From: Polyangiaceae bacterium
Lineage (GTDB): Bacteria; Myxococcota_A; Polyangia; Polyangiales; Polyangiaceae
Length of the DNA: 64,000 nt
Assembly (NCBI GenBank): GCA_041389725.1
Contig: JAWKRG010000005.1
Span: forward strand, 186,001 to 250,000
Reading direction: 5' to 3'
Shown: positions 41,430 through 49,974 of the stretch, one piece after another
Numbering within the stretch: position 1 is the stretch's first letter
Layout: the number at the start of each line of letters is the position of its first letter
Notes under the pieces: generated by a model
Seen by the model: the letters and a program-made list of their open reading frames with translations, nothing else
What the model was told of the DNA's origin: nothing
The model's database searches: none
Translations under genes and position numbers: made by a program

Positions 41430-43676
41430 TCAGGGCTCCAGCCAGATCGGGTTGCTGAAAGCAAAAGGCTGCGTGGCCTCGCGGGAGGCGTTGGGCAATC
41501 CGCGCTCGCCCTGAGCGACGACGATCACGTAGCCCTTCTCTTTCACGGGGAAAGCGAAGGTCTTGTCGAGGCGCAGGACCGACTTGCCGCGCGGAACGAT
41601 GTGATACGCGGCGCTTCGGCCATTGACCAGCACCTCTACGCTGCGAACGTCCACCCACTTCGGCGCCTGCACCTTCACCTTCACCTGTGCGCGCCCGCCG
41701 GTGACCACTGTCTCCCCGGGCCCTTTGCCGTCGACGCTGACGTCCAACAGGGGCCCGCTGGTGACGTATGCGCGGCCGGCCTTCAGCGCAGCGATCACCG
41801 CTGCTGGAGAAGCTTTCGCGTCCTGCTCGTCATCGCCGGCGTCACCGTAGTGAATGTACGTGCGGGGCAGGCCAGGATCGAGGAACGCCAACTTGTGCGA
41901 GTCGCTGCTGCCCGTGGCGGTGTAGCGCCGACCCGCGGACAAGAGGTGCATCCAGTCTTCCAACACCACGCGCACCTTCTTCAGATCGCGAGCGTCGTCG
42001 CCGTTGTACACCTCCAAGGTGTCGTAGTTCGGGTCGTACCCAGGGCGGACGAAGTCGGCGCTCTCCTTGCTCTTGCCGAAGTAGGAAAAGTAGCCGATGG
42101 CGGGATCCCAGCGCGGATGGTTGACCTGAATGACGCCCTTCGGCGACTGCCGTCGCGCGTCGGCGAACAGCGCCGAGGGCGTGGTGTTCCAATACGCCAC
42201 GTTGCGATCCGCACTCAGGGGAAACACGTTGAAATGCCCGTAGCGGTGTCCCAAGGTGCTGACTTCGGAGCCGCTGATCGTCGACAGCGCTCGGGTCAAG
42301 AGCCCGCGCTTCGTCAGCCACTGCACTGTGGGGCTCAAATCCGTCACCACGTAGTGATCCGTCGCGACCGCCAGTTCGACGCCCTCGGCGGCGATACTCA
42401 CCACGCGCTCTGCCAGGCCAATGTCGGCATCGACGCTCGGGGCCTGATGCAGATGCAAGTCCGCGGCGATCCAGCCAGGTGTCGACACGACACGGGGCAG
42501 TGCCACCTTCACTCCCGCCATGCCGTTTTTGGGAACGTTGACGGTCTTCTGCACTGCGTCGCGCTCGTAGCCGGCAGTGAAGAGCAGCACGTAGCGCCCG
42601 GCTGGCAGCACCAAGTCCATCTCGCCATTGCCCGTCCAGGCGAAGCGATCCGCACCGCTCAGGCCGCCGTCGTCACCGAACACGGGATTCGGATGTCCAA
42701 GGCGATCCACCCGCATCTTCGAAGGTAGCGGTCGATCGGCTTCGTCCACGATCTTCGCTCGTAGCAGCCCGGACGCCTCGGGTTTCGCCGACGGCAAGGG
42801 CAGCGCCTCGAAGGACAGCTCGCGCTCCACTTCCACTTCGCCCTGAGCCGGAATGCTCGCCTTGCGATAAAGCGCCGTGATGTTGCCCTGAAAGCCGCGG
42901 AACTTCGCGCCGTAGTCGACCCAAAGCTTGGGACCCGAGCGCGAGCGCAACAGCAGGTCGCCGCCGGCTCCGTGTCGCCCGATCCAGGCCGCGCTGCCTT
43001 CGTACTTCATGCGCGGCGTCGCGACGCCCTCCACGAAGTAGGTGACGTTGCCCCACTTCAGCTCGTCCCCGAACTCGAGCGCGCCCGAGGATCCGCCGCC
43101 GACGACGGACCAGCGCGTGCGTGCCACGAGCTTCGGCGCATCCGTCGCCAAGGTGTAGCGCGTCAGCGCGCGATACTTCGCCCCCAGAGCCTCGACGAAG
43201 GCCTCGACTTCGATGGAGTCTCGAAGCGCGGACACGCGACTGGCCGTCGCTGGGTAGTCTGTCTTGCCAATGCGGAGCGACGGGTACATTTGCCAGATCG
43301 CGTCGATGTTCGCGGTGGTGCCCAGCTGTTCAACCGTGGGCAAGAAGGCGCGGCGTCGCCACAGATCCACCAACCAGCCGTCCCGCTTGCGCACGACGGC
43401 CACCAGCTCTGGGCTCGTGATCTTGTAGTCGCCGGCCTCCGCGAACACGCGAAGCCGGGTGCCGACGTCAGCTTTGCTCACGCGCCCAGTGGTGACCGCC
43501 GGTGCTGCGGGCGTCGCGCTCCAAGCAGCCCAGCTCGCGCCCAGGGCCGCAAGAGCAGCCACAGCGGGTGCCGTAGCGAGAGCAGCCTCACCGAGACGAG
43601 AGCGGGCGCGCCCGGTTGCGAGAGCGGCCGCAGCGAGGCGAAAGCGCGCGCGAAACATGCGCGAACCGTACGTCAT
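41430..43676 (-). CDS. Exported PHP-domain metallohydrolase (CehA/McbA-like)
   Basis: 748 residues. A long Ala-rich N-terminus with a hydrophobic stretch (ATAPAVAALAALGASWAAWSA) suggests export. After a beta-rich region (60-400), the PHP metal ligands appear in order: ADLHLHQAP, VATDHYV, QVNHPRWDP and TGSSDSHKLAF. Such proteins include carbaryl hydrolase-like phosphoesterases/hydrolases. The C-terminal 100 residues are a beta-sandwich. Start at 43676 (MTYGSR) or 43658 (MFRARF); both overlap or abut the 5' region of the divergent hydrolase gene. Confidence 0.8.
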   Translation of the reverse strand: MTYGSRMFRARFRLAAAALATGRARSRLGEAALATAPAVAALAALGASWAAWSATPAAPAVTTGRVSKADVGTRLRVFAEAGDYKITSPELVAVVRKRDGWLVDLWRRRAFLPTVEQLGTTANIDAIWQMYPSLRIGKTDYPATASRVSALRDSIEVEAFVEALGAKYRALTRYTLATDAPKLVARTRWSVVGGGSSGALEFGDELKWGNVTYFVEGVATPRMKYEGSAAWIGRHGAGGDLLLRSRSGPKLWVDYGAKFRGFQGNITALYRKASIPAQGEVEVERELSFEALPLPSAKPEASGLLRAKIVDEADRPLPSKMRVDRLGHPNPVFGDDGGLSGADRFAWTGNGEMDLVLPAGRYVLLFTAGYERDAVQKTVNVPKNGMAGVKVALPRVVSTPGWIAADLHLHQAPSVDADIGLAERVVSIAAEGVELAVATDHYVVTDLSPTVQWLTKRGLLTRALSTISGSEVSTLGHRYGHFNVFPLSADRNVAYWNTTPSALFADARRQSPKGVIQVNHPRWDPAIGYFSYFGKSKESADFVRPGYDPNYDTLEVYNGDDARDLKKVRVVLEDWMHLLSAGRRYTATGSSDSHKLAFLDPGLPRTYIHYGDAGDDEQDAKASPAAVIAALKAGRAYVTSGPLLDVSVDGKGPGETVVTGGRAQVKVKVQAPKWVDVRSVEVLVNGRSAAYHIVPRGKSVLRLDKTFAFPVKEKGYVIVVAQGERGLPNASREATQPFAFSNPIWLEP

Positions 43677-43722
43677 CGGGCGAGAAAGCGCACTCGCTCA
43701 ATCTCTGCGCCGCGCCGCGCGT

Positions 43723-45003
43723 ATGCTCTCGCTCATGCAGCTCGTCGCCAAGACCTACTGGGCAGGCGCGCCCTTCAACTTCCGCGGCAAGATCAATGCG
43801 ACGCCCGAGTCCCTGGTGCTGCGCGCGGCGGACCTCCGACAGCATCGCGCAACCTACTGGGCGCCGCAGCATCACAGCGCCAAGGTCGCGGTGGTCTGCA
43901 TTCATCCCCGCGTGGACTTCACGCACCACTACACCTTTCCGCGACTCGTGGACGCCGGAATCGCCTGCTTGGGCGCGAACACCCGCACCCCGAACAACGA
44001 CACGGATCTGGTGCACGAAGAGATCTTGCACGACGTCGGTTCTTGCATCCGCGTTCTGCGCGAGAAGAAGGGCATCGAGCACGTGATCCTGCTCGGAAAC
44101 TCCGGCGGCGGATCCCTATCGGCCTTCTACCAAGCGCAGGCGAGCTTGCCGAGGTCCGAGCGCCTGGCGACGGCGCCTTGTGGGGCGCGCACGCATCTTC
44201 AGGGCGTGGACATGCCTTTGGCCGACGCCTTGGCGCTCGTCTCCGCGCACCGCGGCCAGGGTCGTGTGCTCGCCGATTGCATCGATCCCTCCGTGAGTGA
44301 CGAGCAGGACCCGCTGGGCGTGGACTCGAGCCTCGACATGTACGACGCCGGCAATGGCTTTCGCGAAGCGCCCACCTGGAGTGAGTACGCTCCGGAATTC
44401 GTCGCGCGCTATCGCGCGGCGCAGCGCGAGCGCGTGCGGCGTCTGGACGCGCGGGCACGTGAGCTCATTGCCCGCGCTGCGGAAGCCGAACGCGATCTCA
44501 TCGCACGGCCCGACGTCGACTTCCGAATGCGTCAGCGGCTGGAGCGCGCCGCCCACGTCGAACACGTGATGGTGGTGCACCGCACGATGGCGAACCTCAA
44601 CTACGTGGCGCAGCATCTCGATCCGTCGCCCCGGGACTACGGCAGCCTGCTCTCGGATCGACCGGATTTGATGAACTATCGCTTCTTTGGCTTCGCGCGC
44701 ACCTGCACCCCGCGCGCGTGGCTCAGCACCTGGTCCGGCGAGAGCTCCAACGCCGATCTGTGCCGCAACCTCGCGGGTGTTCACGTGCCGACGTTGGTGG
44801 TGCACGCGGGGCGCGATCGGGAGATCTATCCCGCCGACGCGAAGGCGATCTTCGCTGCTGCCGCCGCCGCCGACAAAGAGCTGTGGGACATGTCAGACGC
44901 GCGTCACTACTTCGAGCCGGACTTCGGTGAGAAGACCGCGCCCGAGGTGGAGCGCTTGATGGACCGCCTGATACCCTGGATCCAGAATCGATTCCCGACA
45001 TGA
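43723..45003 (+). CDS. Alpha/beta hydrolase
   Basis: 426 residues. VAVVCIHPRVDFTHHY forms the oxyanion-hole strand; HVILLGNSGGGSLSAFY contains the nucleophile elbow GNSGG, VPTLVVHAGRDREIYP the acidic residue and SDARHYFEPDF the histidine. A helical lid-type insert (about 180-330) holds many arginines and glutamates. Substrate unknown. The ORF is open 88 codons upstream, but that part is antisense to the PHP gene; the ATG at 43723 or 43735 is likely. The stop overlaps the next start (ATGA). Confidence 0.82.
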   Translation: MLSLMQLVAKTYWAGAPFNFRGKINATPESLVLRAADLRQHRATYWAPQHHSAKVAVVCIHPRVDFTHHYTFPRLVDAGIACLGANTRTPNNDTDLVHEEILHDVGSCIRVLREKKGIEHVILLGNSGGGSLSAFYQAQASLPRSERLATAPCGARTHLQGVDMPLADALALVSAHRGQGRVLADCIDPSVSDEQDPLGVDSSLDMYDAGNGFREAPTWSEYAPEFVARYRAAQRERVRRLDARARELIARAAEAERDLIARPDVDFRMRQRLERAAHVEHVMVVHRTMANLNYVAQHLDPSPRDYGSLLSDRPDLMNYRFFGFARTCTPRAWLSTWSGESSNADLCRNLAGVHVPTLVVHAGRDREIYPADAKAIFAAAAAADKELWDMSDARHYFEPDFGEKTAPEVERLMDRLIPWIQNRFPT

Positions 45004-46187
45004 CCGTGCACCCGACCACCCGCACCTGGCAGCTCCCGCCCGCGCGGCCCGAGCTTCCACCGCCTCTGCGTCGAGCGAACCTGCGCGCCCTCGCTGCCCG
45101 GCCCGAGCGCTTCGAGCATCACCTGACCGTCGTAGCGCAGACCGACGACGCCCAGCTCGAGATCGCGACCGCGTCGGAGCCACTGTACTTCGCTCACGCG
45201 AACCTCTCCGACGAGTACGCCTTGGCGCTGACCACCGGCGATGACCTGGTCGACGCCGCTCCCTTGCGTACCTTCTTCTCGGACCCAGCGACGGGCGAAG
45301 ATCTGAGCCGCGTGAATCACGTCGTCGGCGATCTGTTGCTGCATCCCTACGGCGCGGTGCACTGGCCCGGACGCTTGCGTCCACCCTATGCGCCACCGGA
45401 CTTCGGTCCCTTCGGACGGCGCGCGCTGCTCAGTCTGGTGTTTTGCGCACCGCAAACCACGGTGCCCGGGCAACGCGAGGTGCGTGTCGATCGCGCGGAT
45501 TGCTTCAAGACCAACCGCGACCCCGGCGTCGTCGAACACCTGGTGGACACGAAGCAGGGTGCGGCTGGCGTCGTGGCCCGCGTCGCAAGCTCCACACTGA
45601 GTCTCTTGATTCGTCCCGAGCGAGTGTGCGCCGAACGCGGCGGCTATCTGCTCTGCCTCGCAGCTCGCGCGCCGCACGCGGACAATGCGCTCGCGGCCCC
45701 GTTCCCCATGGATCTGGTTTGGATCCCTGCGGGCGAGGAACTCGACGCGAGCGGTGTGGAGCGCGCGCTGTTCTTCGAATCGCAGCTTCCCGCACTGCCG
45801 CCGCCGCCAAGCTGGGACACAGCTCCCCCGCCACCCTTCCCCTGCTTCGAAGACGCCCAGCCGACGGACTTGCCGGTCGAGCTAGGCGACTTGGAGTTCG
45901 TCGCTGCTGGCGACGACAGCGTGGAAGTGCGCTGCGAGGGTCGTGCTCTCGGTCTGGTGCCGCGCCACTGGCTGGCGCGCTTCCTCTTTCGTCTGCCGCT
46001 GCACGAATTTCGGCTCGGCTACCTCGAGACCTACGGCGGCTTCTTCTACGACGATCGCGGCAAAGGCATTCGTTTCGGCATCCGCGGAGCTGCGGAAACC
46101 GAGCTGCCGCGCGAAGGCATCAGCGACGTGGTGCAGCGCGCGTACGGCGCCGTGGCACCGCGCGATTACCGCGAACGTCTCGAGTGA
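45000..46187 (+). CDS. Conserved-looking protein of unknown function, coupled to the hydrolase
   Basis: 395 residues with no signal peptide or membrane segment. I do not recognise the family. It is rich in Pro and beta-type strands (LLLHPYGAVHWPGRLRPPY, DPGVVEHLVDTKQG) and resembles a cupin-like double barrel in strand density only. Translational coupling to the alpha/beta hydrolase (ATGA overlap) suggests they act in one cytoplasmic catabolic step. Its last codons and stop are copied in the 37-bp tandem repeat that follows. Confidence 0.7.
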   Translation: MTVHPTTRTWQLPPARPELPPPLRRANLRALAARPERFEHHLTVVAQTDDAQLEIATASEPLYFAHANLSDEYALALTTGDDLVDAAPLRTFFSDPATGEDLSRVNHVVGDLLLHPYGAVHWPGRLRPPYAPPDFGPFGRRALLSLVFCAPQTTVPGQREVRVDRADCFKTNRDPGVVEHLVDTKQGAAGVVARVASSTLSLLIRPERVCAERGGYLLCLAARAPHADNALAAPFPMDLVWIPAGEELDASGVERALFFESQLPALPPPPSWDTAPPPPFPCFEDAQPTDLPVELGDLEFVAAGDDSVEVRCEGRALGLVPRHWLARFLFRLPLHEFRLGYLETYGGFFYDDRGKGIRFGIRGAAETELPREGISDVVQRAYGAVAPRDYRERLE

Positions 46188-46290
46188 CCCGGCACCGCGC
46201 ACCCGCCGCGAACGTCTCGAGTGACCCGGCACCGCGCACCCGCCGCGAACGTCTCGAGTGACCCGGCACCGCGCACCCAAAACGAACGCC
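46173..46290 (+). repeat. 37-bp tandem repeat overlapping the end of the preceding gene
   Basis: The unit GAACGTCTCGAGTGACCCGG plus 17 further bases begins in the last codons of the 395-residue gene, includes its stop codon, and is repeated at 46173, 46210 and 46247, with a decayed fourth start near 46284. The copies are almost identical, so the duplication is recent. Confidence 0.9.
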
Positions 46291-46306
46291 TCGAGCTAGG
46301 GCGAAT

Positions 46307-46321
46307 CGCGAGCGACTCGCG
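46307..46321. terminator. Hairpin between convergent genes
   Basis: CGCGAG-CGA-CTCGCG, after the 37-bp array and before the end of the hemerythrin gene. Probably helps end transcription from the left. The rest of 46322-46457 shows no gene. Confidence 0.35.
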
Positions 46322-46457
46322 TGGGGGTGGACCACCGCGAACGGATGGCGTCTAGGAAGCGAGCGACCAGCCGAGCAGCCCTTCGACCATCGCGTGCAGG
46401 CAGCGCGTGGCGTGGATGATCGCAGCGTCGTCGGCCTTGGAGCGATGCTTTGCCTGG

Positions 46458-46865
46458 CTAGCGGACCTTCGCCTGCACGAGGTGCGCGCTGTAGCGCTTG
46501 TCGGAACCGAGGATGTGGCTGCTCGTCCAGTCCTTGAGGAACCTCAGCAGCTCGATGCTGATGCGGGCTTGACCGCTCGCAAACTTCTTCTGAAAGTCGA
46601 GTACCTGCTTCTTCAGGCGCTCGTGCTCCAAAGCGTGTTCTTTGGCGTGAGGATACCCGGACTGGGCGAAGAGCCTCTCCTCGTAGGCGAAGTGCTCCGC
46701 GGTGTACTTGATGAGCCCACCCAGCACGTGTCCAAGATGCTCCGTGCTCTTCCCCTGCGCCATGGCCTCGTGCAGCTCGTTCAGAAGTTCCACCAGCTTC
46801 TTGTGCTGGGCGTCGATCGAAGGAACCTTGACGGAATACTCGTCTTTCCACGCAAACAGTGACAT
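46458..46865 (-). CDS. Bacteriohemerythrin
   Basis: 135 residues, the usual single-domain length. The di-iron ligands are visible: His in IDAQHKKL, HFAYEERLF (His and Glu), HALEHERLKK (two His) and the final HILGSDKRY (His and Asp). It binds O2 reversibly and serves in oxygen storage or sensing in the cytoplasm. It is a monocistronic gene with GGGCGAGGAAATG at its start. The C-terminal extension YSAHLVQAKVR is short. Confidence 0.92.
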   Translation of the reverse strand: MSLFAWKDEYSVKVPSIDAQHKKLVELLNELHEAMAQGKSTEHLGHVLGGLIKYTAEHFAYEERLFAQSGYPHAKEHALEHERLKKQVLDFQKKFASGQARISIELLRFLKDWTSSHILGSDKRYSAHLVQAKVR

Positions 46866-46967
46866 TTCCTCGCCCCTTTCGCTGTGTACCGAACTGTTGA
46901 ACGGCCGGAGCGAACGCGACTGAAGTCGGATCCGGCGCAGGCTGGCGAGGGTGACGCCCGGTAAATG

Positions 46968-47987
46968 TCACTTGGCCGTGCGGCGCGCGGCTTGGCAGCA
47001 GCGGAAACCGGTTTGCGGCCCGGCGTAGATCTCGCTGTGACTCGACGTGGACGCGCGGCAGCGGTTGCGGCCCTTGAGCCACCAGCCCCCGCGCAGGATG
47101 GAGCGATGCGGCGCTTCGTTTTCTGGGCGCGTGGTCCATTCGTCGACGTTGCCAACCAAGTTGAGCACGCCAAAAGGACTCTTGCAGTCGGGGGTGTCCA
47201 GGGCGCCGCGTCTTCGATCGATCAGCTTGCCGCGCGGCGTGAACAGTTCGTCGCGGTCGTGATTGCAGCGTGCGCCGTCGCGCACGTAGCCGTAGGGATA
47301 GGGCGTCGCGTCGGGGCCTTCACAGGCGAATTCCCATTCGCCTTCGCTACAGAGACGCTTGCCCATTTGTGAGCAGACAAGAGACGCCTCGTTCCAAGAG
47401 ACATGCACGAGTGGCAGCGCCCAGCCCTCGGGGGTGTACTCAGTGCGATCGATGCAAAAGCGCATGGGGTGGCGCGCTCCAGCGCAGCGGCTTGGTTCGC
47501 GAAAGCGGCCGCAGGCGCGGTTGGGTTTGCCGGGCTCATCCACCCACTCCAAGCATTCCTGCACTGGCACGGTGCAACGCAGCCCCTCGACCAACACCAT
47601 GCCCTCGGGACAAGCATCGTCGTTTGCCGTGTAAGCGGGTCGCTTGGGACGCGGTGGCAAGCGGGCCGCAGGGTCGTCGAAGGAACGAAAGCCCGGTGGA
47701 TCGAGCGCGGCAGTTGGCGCAGCGACCAGGTTCGTTTCCTTCGCTACCGCATTGGCTCCGGGGGCCGTGTCCGACACCGCCACGGCGGCAGGCTCCTTGG
47801 CAGCGGCGCCACGCACGGCAGCCTCATCTGCCGCAGCCAATTCTCCCGTGCTCGCCGCCGAGGCGCCCGGAGCTTCGGTCGCCGCAGCATCGCTGGTCGG
47901 CACTCGTCGACACGACATCAGAAGGAGCGCGAGCGCACACATCCACCGCACCGCGAAAGCTTGGCAAACTCCGCGACGGCGACCCAA
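46968..47987 (-). CDS. FGE-sulfatase-fold lipoprotein
   Basis: 339 residues. The signal peptide ends LLLMSC, then an Ala-rich linker (about 30-95). Residues about 120-335 follow the formylglycine-generating-enzyme fold: CPEGMVLVEG, PLVHVSWNEASLVCSQMGKRLC, EWEFACEG, FGVLNLVGNVDEWT, ILRGGWW and GFRCCQA. Only one cysteine (NRCRAS) lies where active FGEs have two copper-binding cysteines five residues apart, so aldehyde-forming activity is unlikely. Many myxobacterial paralogues of this fold are thought to be binding or structural proteins. Divergent from the FHA gene. Confidence 0.82.
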   Translation of the reverse strand: MGRRRGVCQAFAVRWMCALALLLMSCRRVPTSDAAATEAPGASAASTGELAAADEAAVRGAAAKEPAAVAVSDTAPGANAVAKETNLVAAPTAALDPPGFRSFDDPAARLPPRPKRPAYTANDDACPEGMVLVEGLRCTVPVQECLEWVDEPGKPNRACGRFREPSRCAGARHPMRFCIDRTEYTPEGWALPLVHVSWNEASLVCSQMGKRLCSEGEWEFACEGPDATPYPYGYVRDGARCNHDRDELFTPRGKLIDRRRGALDTPDCKSPFGVLNLVGNVDEWTTRPENEAPHRSILRGGWWLKGRNRCRASTSSHSEIYAGPQTGFRCCQAARRTAK

Positions 47988-48002
47988 GTTTTCTGGCCTT
48001 GG

Positions 48003-48031
48003 GGGGTGGGTCTAGTCCCGCTGCGACGCGG
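48003..48031 (+). repeat. Possible diverged partial copy of the 56-bp repeat
   Basis: GGGTCTAG..CGCTGCGACGCGG matches copy A at 1005-1027 allowing one inserted base. It lies in the divergent promoter region of the FGE-fold and FHA genes. It may be chance. Confidence 0.3.
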
Positions 48032-48132
48032 TGCGCGCGTCCCGAGAGTGGCGACGGACTCGCCTTGTTCCAGGATTGTGCGAGCGCGACCGCGGCGCTC
48101 GTCGCCCACGATGAGCGCGACGCTTGATAGCA

Positions 48133-49221
48133 ATGGCCTGGTCAGCGCAAGATCGCGCCATGTGGTGGTCGCCGCTCGTGCTGCTTCCGGTCGTTTGCGC
48201 GGCGCTGCTGGTAGTGCGCGCCATCCTAGCGCGAGTATCACACGTGAACCCGGTGTTGCTCGATGTCACCGTCGCCCGGTTGTGTGAAAGGGGGGAGCTG
48301 CCGAGGCTTGCCAAGGTCTGCGCGGCAGCAGGTGAGAACACCCCGGCGTCACCCATTCGCGCGGCGGTCGTCGCCGTGCAGGAGCGAGAACCGACCGAGG
48401 GGGACACGGTGCTCTTCGAGGTGGCGCGGGCCGCCTACGCGGAGCGCCACGCACAGCTGCGAGCGCAGGTCGCGGGTACACTGCGGAACAGTGGGATCCT
48501 GGTGGTGCTGGCGGCCCTTCCGACCGGCTACACCTTCGTCGCATCCCATCCCTCGGCGAACCTGATCCGCATTGCGGGCGTCGTGGCGGCCGTGGCGTTC
48601 GCCTACAGCGCATACTTGCTGGAGCAAGTTTCGTCTCGGGGTGAACACGCAGTCCATCCCACGCTGCAGGCGATCGTGGACGCGCGCACTGCGTTGCTTC
48701 CCAAGGGTGACGGCGTGTACCGAACCCCCGGCAAGATCACGGAGCCGGATGCCGGTCTGCGTCTGGCTCGGGTCTACGACGGCGCGGACCTGGTCGCCGA
48801 GTACCCCCTCCCCGAAAGTGGAATCGTCAAGATTGGGCGCGCGGAGAACTCGCACCTCCGACTCGACCACCCCACCGTCGCACGGATGCACGCGGTGTTG
48901 GAGGTGGACGGCGACGACATCGCGATCATCGATCTGGGCAGTCCGCCGGGACTGGTCATCGCAGGCAACCGCGTGAACCAGGCGAAGCTATCGCCCGGGA
49001 CCCGGGTGCGGATCGGCGCGCTGGAACTGGTGCTGTCCTCGGCGGGAGTTCCGGCCGCGCCAGAGCCGCCCGCTCCTGCAAAGCAGGTCGCCCCCGCCTG
49101 CGTTCACTGCGGTGGAACCATGCGCGATCTACCGCTCCCGGACGGTCTGGCGTCGGTGATGGCCGCGCGCGCCTGCGTGAAGTGCAAGGACGTGCGCCTC
49201 ACGGCCCGTGACGCGGGGTGA
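48133..49221 (+). CDS. Membrane protein with FHA domain and C-terminal zinc-ribbon-like motif
   Basis: 362 residues. One N-terminal helix (SPLVLLPVVCAALLVVRAIL) and two more around 125-160 place it in the inner membrane with a MotA/TolQ-like helical arrangement (speculative). Residues about 210-300 are an FHA domain: GIVKIGRAENSHLRLDHPTV, then ARMHAVLEVDGDD, which binds phosphothreonine and so fits the many Ser/Thr kinases of these bacteria. The end has CVHCGG and CVKCKD, a likely zinc-binding pair. The ATG at 48133 is preferred over a TTG at 48124. Confidence 0.82.
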   Translation: MAWSAQDRAMWWSPLVLLPVVCAALLVVRAILARVSHVNPVLLDVTVARLCERGELPRLAKVCAAAGENTPASPIRAAVVAVQEREPTEGDTVLFEVARAAYAERHAQLRAQVAGTLRNSGILVVLAALPTGYTFVASHPSANLIRIAGVVAAVAFAYSAYLLEQVSSRGEHAVHPTLQAIVDARTALLPKGDGVYRTPGKITEPDAGLRLARVYDGADLVAEYPLPESGIVKIGRAENSHLRLDHPTVARMHAVLEVDGDDIAIIDLGSPPGLVIAGNRVNQAKLSPGTRVRIGALELVLSSAGVPAAPEPPAPAKQVAPACVHCGGTMRDLPLPDGLASVMAARACVKCKDVRLTARDAG

Positions 49222-49279
49222 CAGCGTGCAGGGCAAAGGTTCGGCGCGTGACGGGCGCCGCCGCCGCACGCCTCGGTGC

Positions 49280-49870
49280 CTAGTGCCAGCGCACGTCGAA
49301 CACCGCGGTGTCCAGCGCCAAGGAGCAAGTGCGGACGCTGGGCTCCGCGCCACAGTGCATGATCGCACCCTCCACCACGCCGAGCTGGTAGCAATCCACG
49401 AAGTTCGGCATGTCGATGAAAGCCATGCGCCAATGGTTGTTGTGGAGCTGAAGACTCCGCACCTCACCCGGTTCGATGCTCACTGAGTAAGCTCGAGGAG
49501 CCCGGGCCATGATCGCGTTCAAGTCATCGCCGAGGACGCCCATGATCACTCGTCCGATCAGGCTTTCGGCAAAGGTGGGGTAGCCCAAGTGTCCCACCCG
49601 GCGTAGTGCCTCGCGCAGGGGATGGTCTGGGTGAAGGGCCTTGGCGGCATCGATCAGGAGCTCCATGTAGTCCGACATCGGATAGGAGCGAAAAGCGACG
49701 TAGCGCTGGTTGCGTCCACCGCGCTCTGGCATCGCTCGCAGCAACGGCTCGAAAAACATGCCCTTGACGGTGCGGTTCCCGGTCATGAGCTCACGGTGCA
49801 GATCGGCGTTCAGTGGCGCACCCATGTCGGGTGCGCGAAAGTCGAAGTCGCCGGCCAGATCGATCTCCAC
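49280..49870 (-). CDS. DUF2378 (TIGR02265) family protein of myxobacteria
   Basis: 196 residues, the family length. RYVAFRSYPMSDYMELLIDA, PLREALRRVGHLGYPTFAES, GRVIMGVLGDDLNAIMARAP and FVDCYQLGVVEGAIMHCG follow the pattern I know for this myxobacteria-restricted paralogue family. The function is unknown. No membrane segment. It stands alone between a plus-strand FHA gene and a divergent RCC1 gene. Confidence 0.85.
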   Translation of the reverse strand: MEIDLAGDFDFRAPDMGAPLNADLHRELMTGNRTVKGMFFEPLLRAMPERGGRNQRYVAFRSYPMSDYMELLIDAAKALHPDHPLREALRRVGHLGYPTFAESLIGRVIMGVLGDDLNAIMARAPRAYSVSIEPGEVRSLQLHNNHWRMAFIDMPNFVDCYQLGVVEGAIMHCGAEPSVRTCSLALDTAVFDVRWH

Positions 49871-49974
49871 GATGAAACCAGAGCGCGGCGGACGGGAATT
49901 TGCAAGCGCCCAAAGGGACTCGCGCCGTCGATTCGGATCACCGCGCAGGACGCTGGGACGCTACTCTCGAAGCG

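Noticed and set aside
46173..46290. CRISPR-like array of 37-bp repeats
   Set aside because: The units are directly adjacent without spacers, number only three, and begin inside a coding region; there are no cas genes.
46352..46457. Short minus-strand helical reading frame ending MVEGLLGWSLAS
   Set aside because: It looks protein-like over 30 codons but has no start before running out of frame into the hemerythrin gene; could be a gene remnant, not supportable.
46120..47139. 339-residue minus-strand ORF
   Set aside because: It spans the 37-bp array, crosses the hemerythrin gene in another frame and has no domain.
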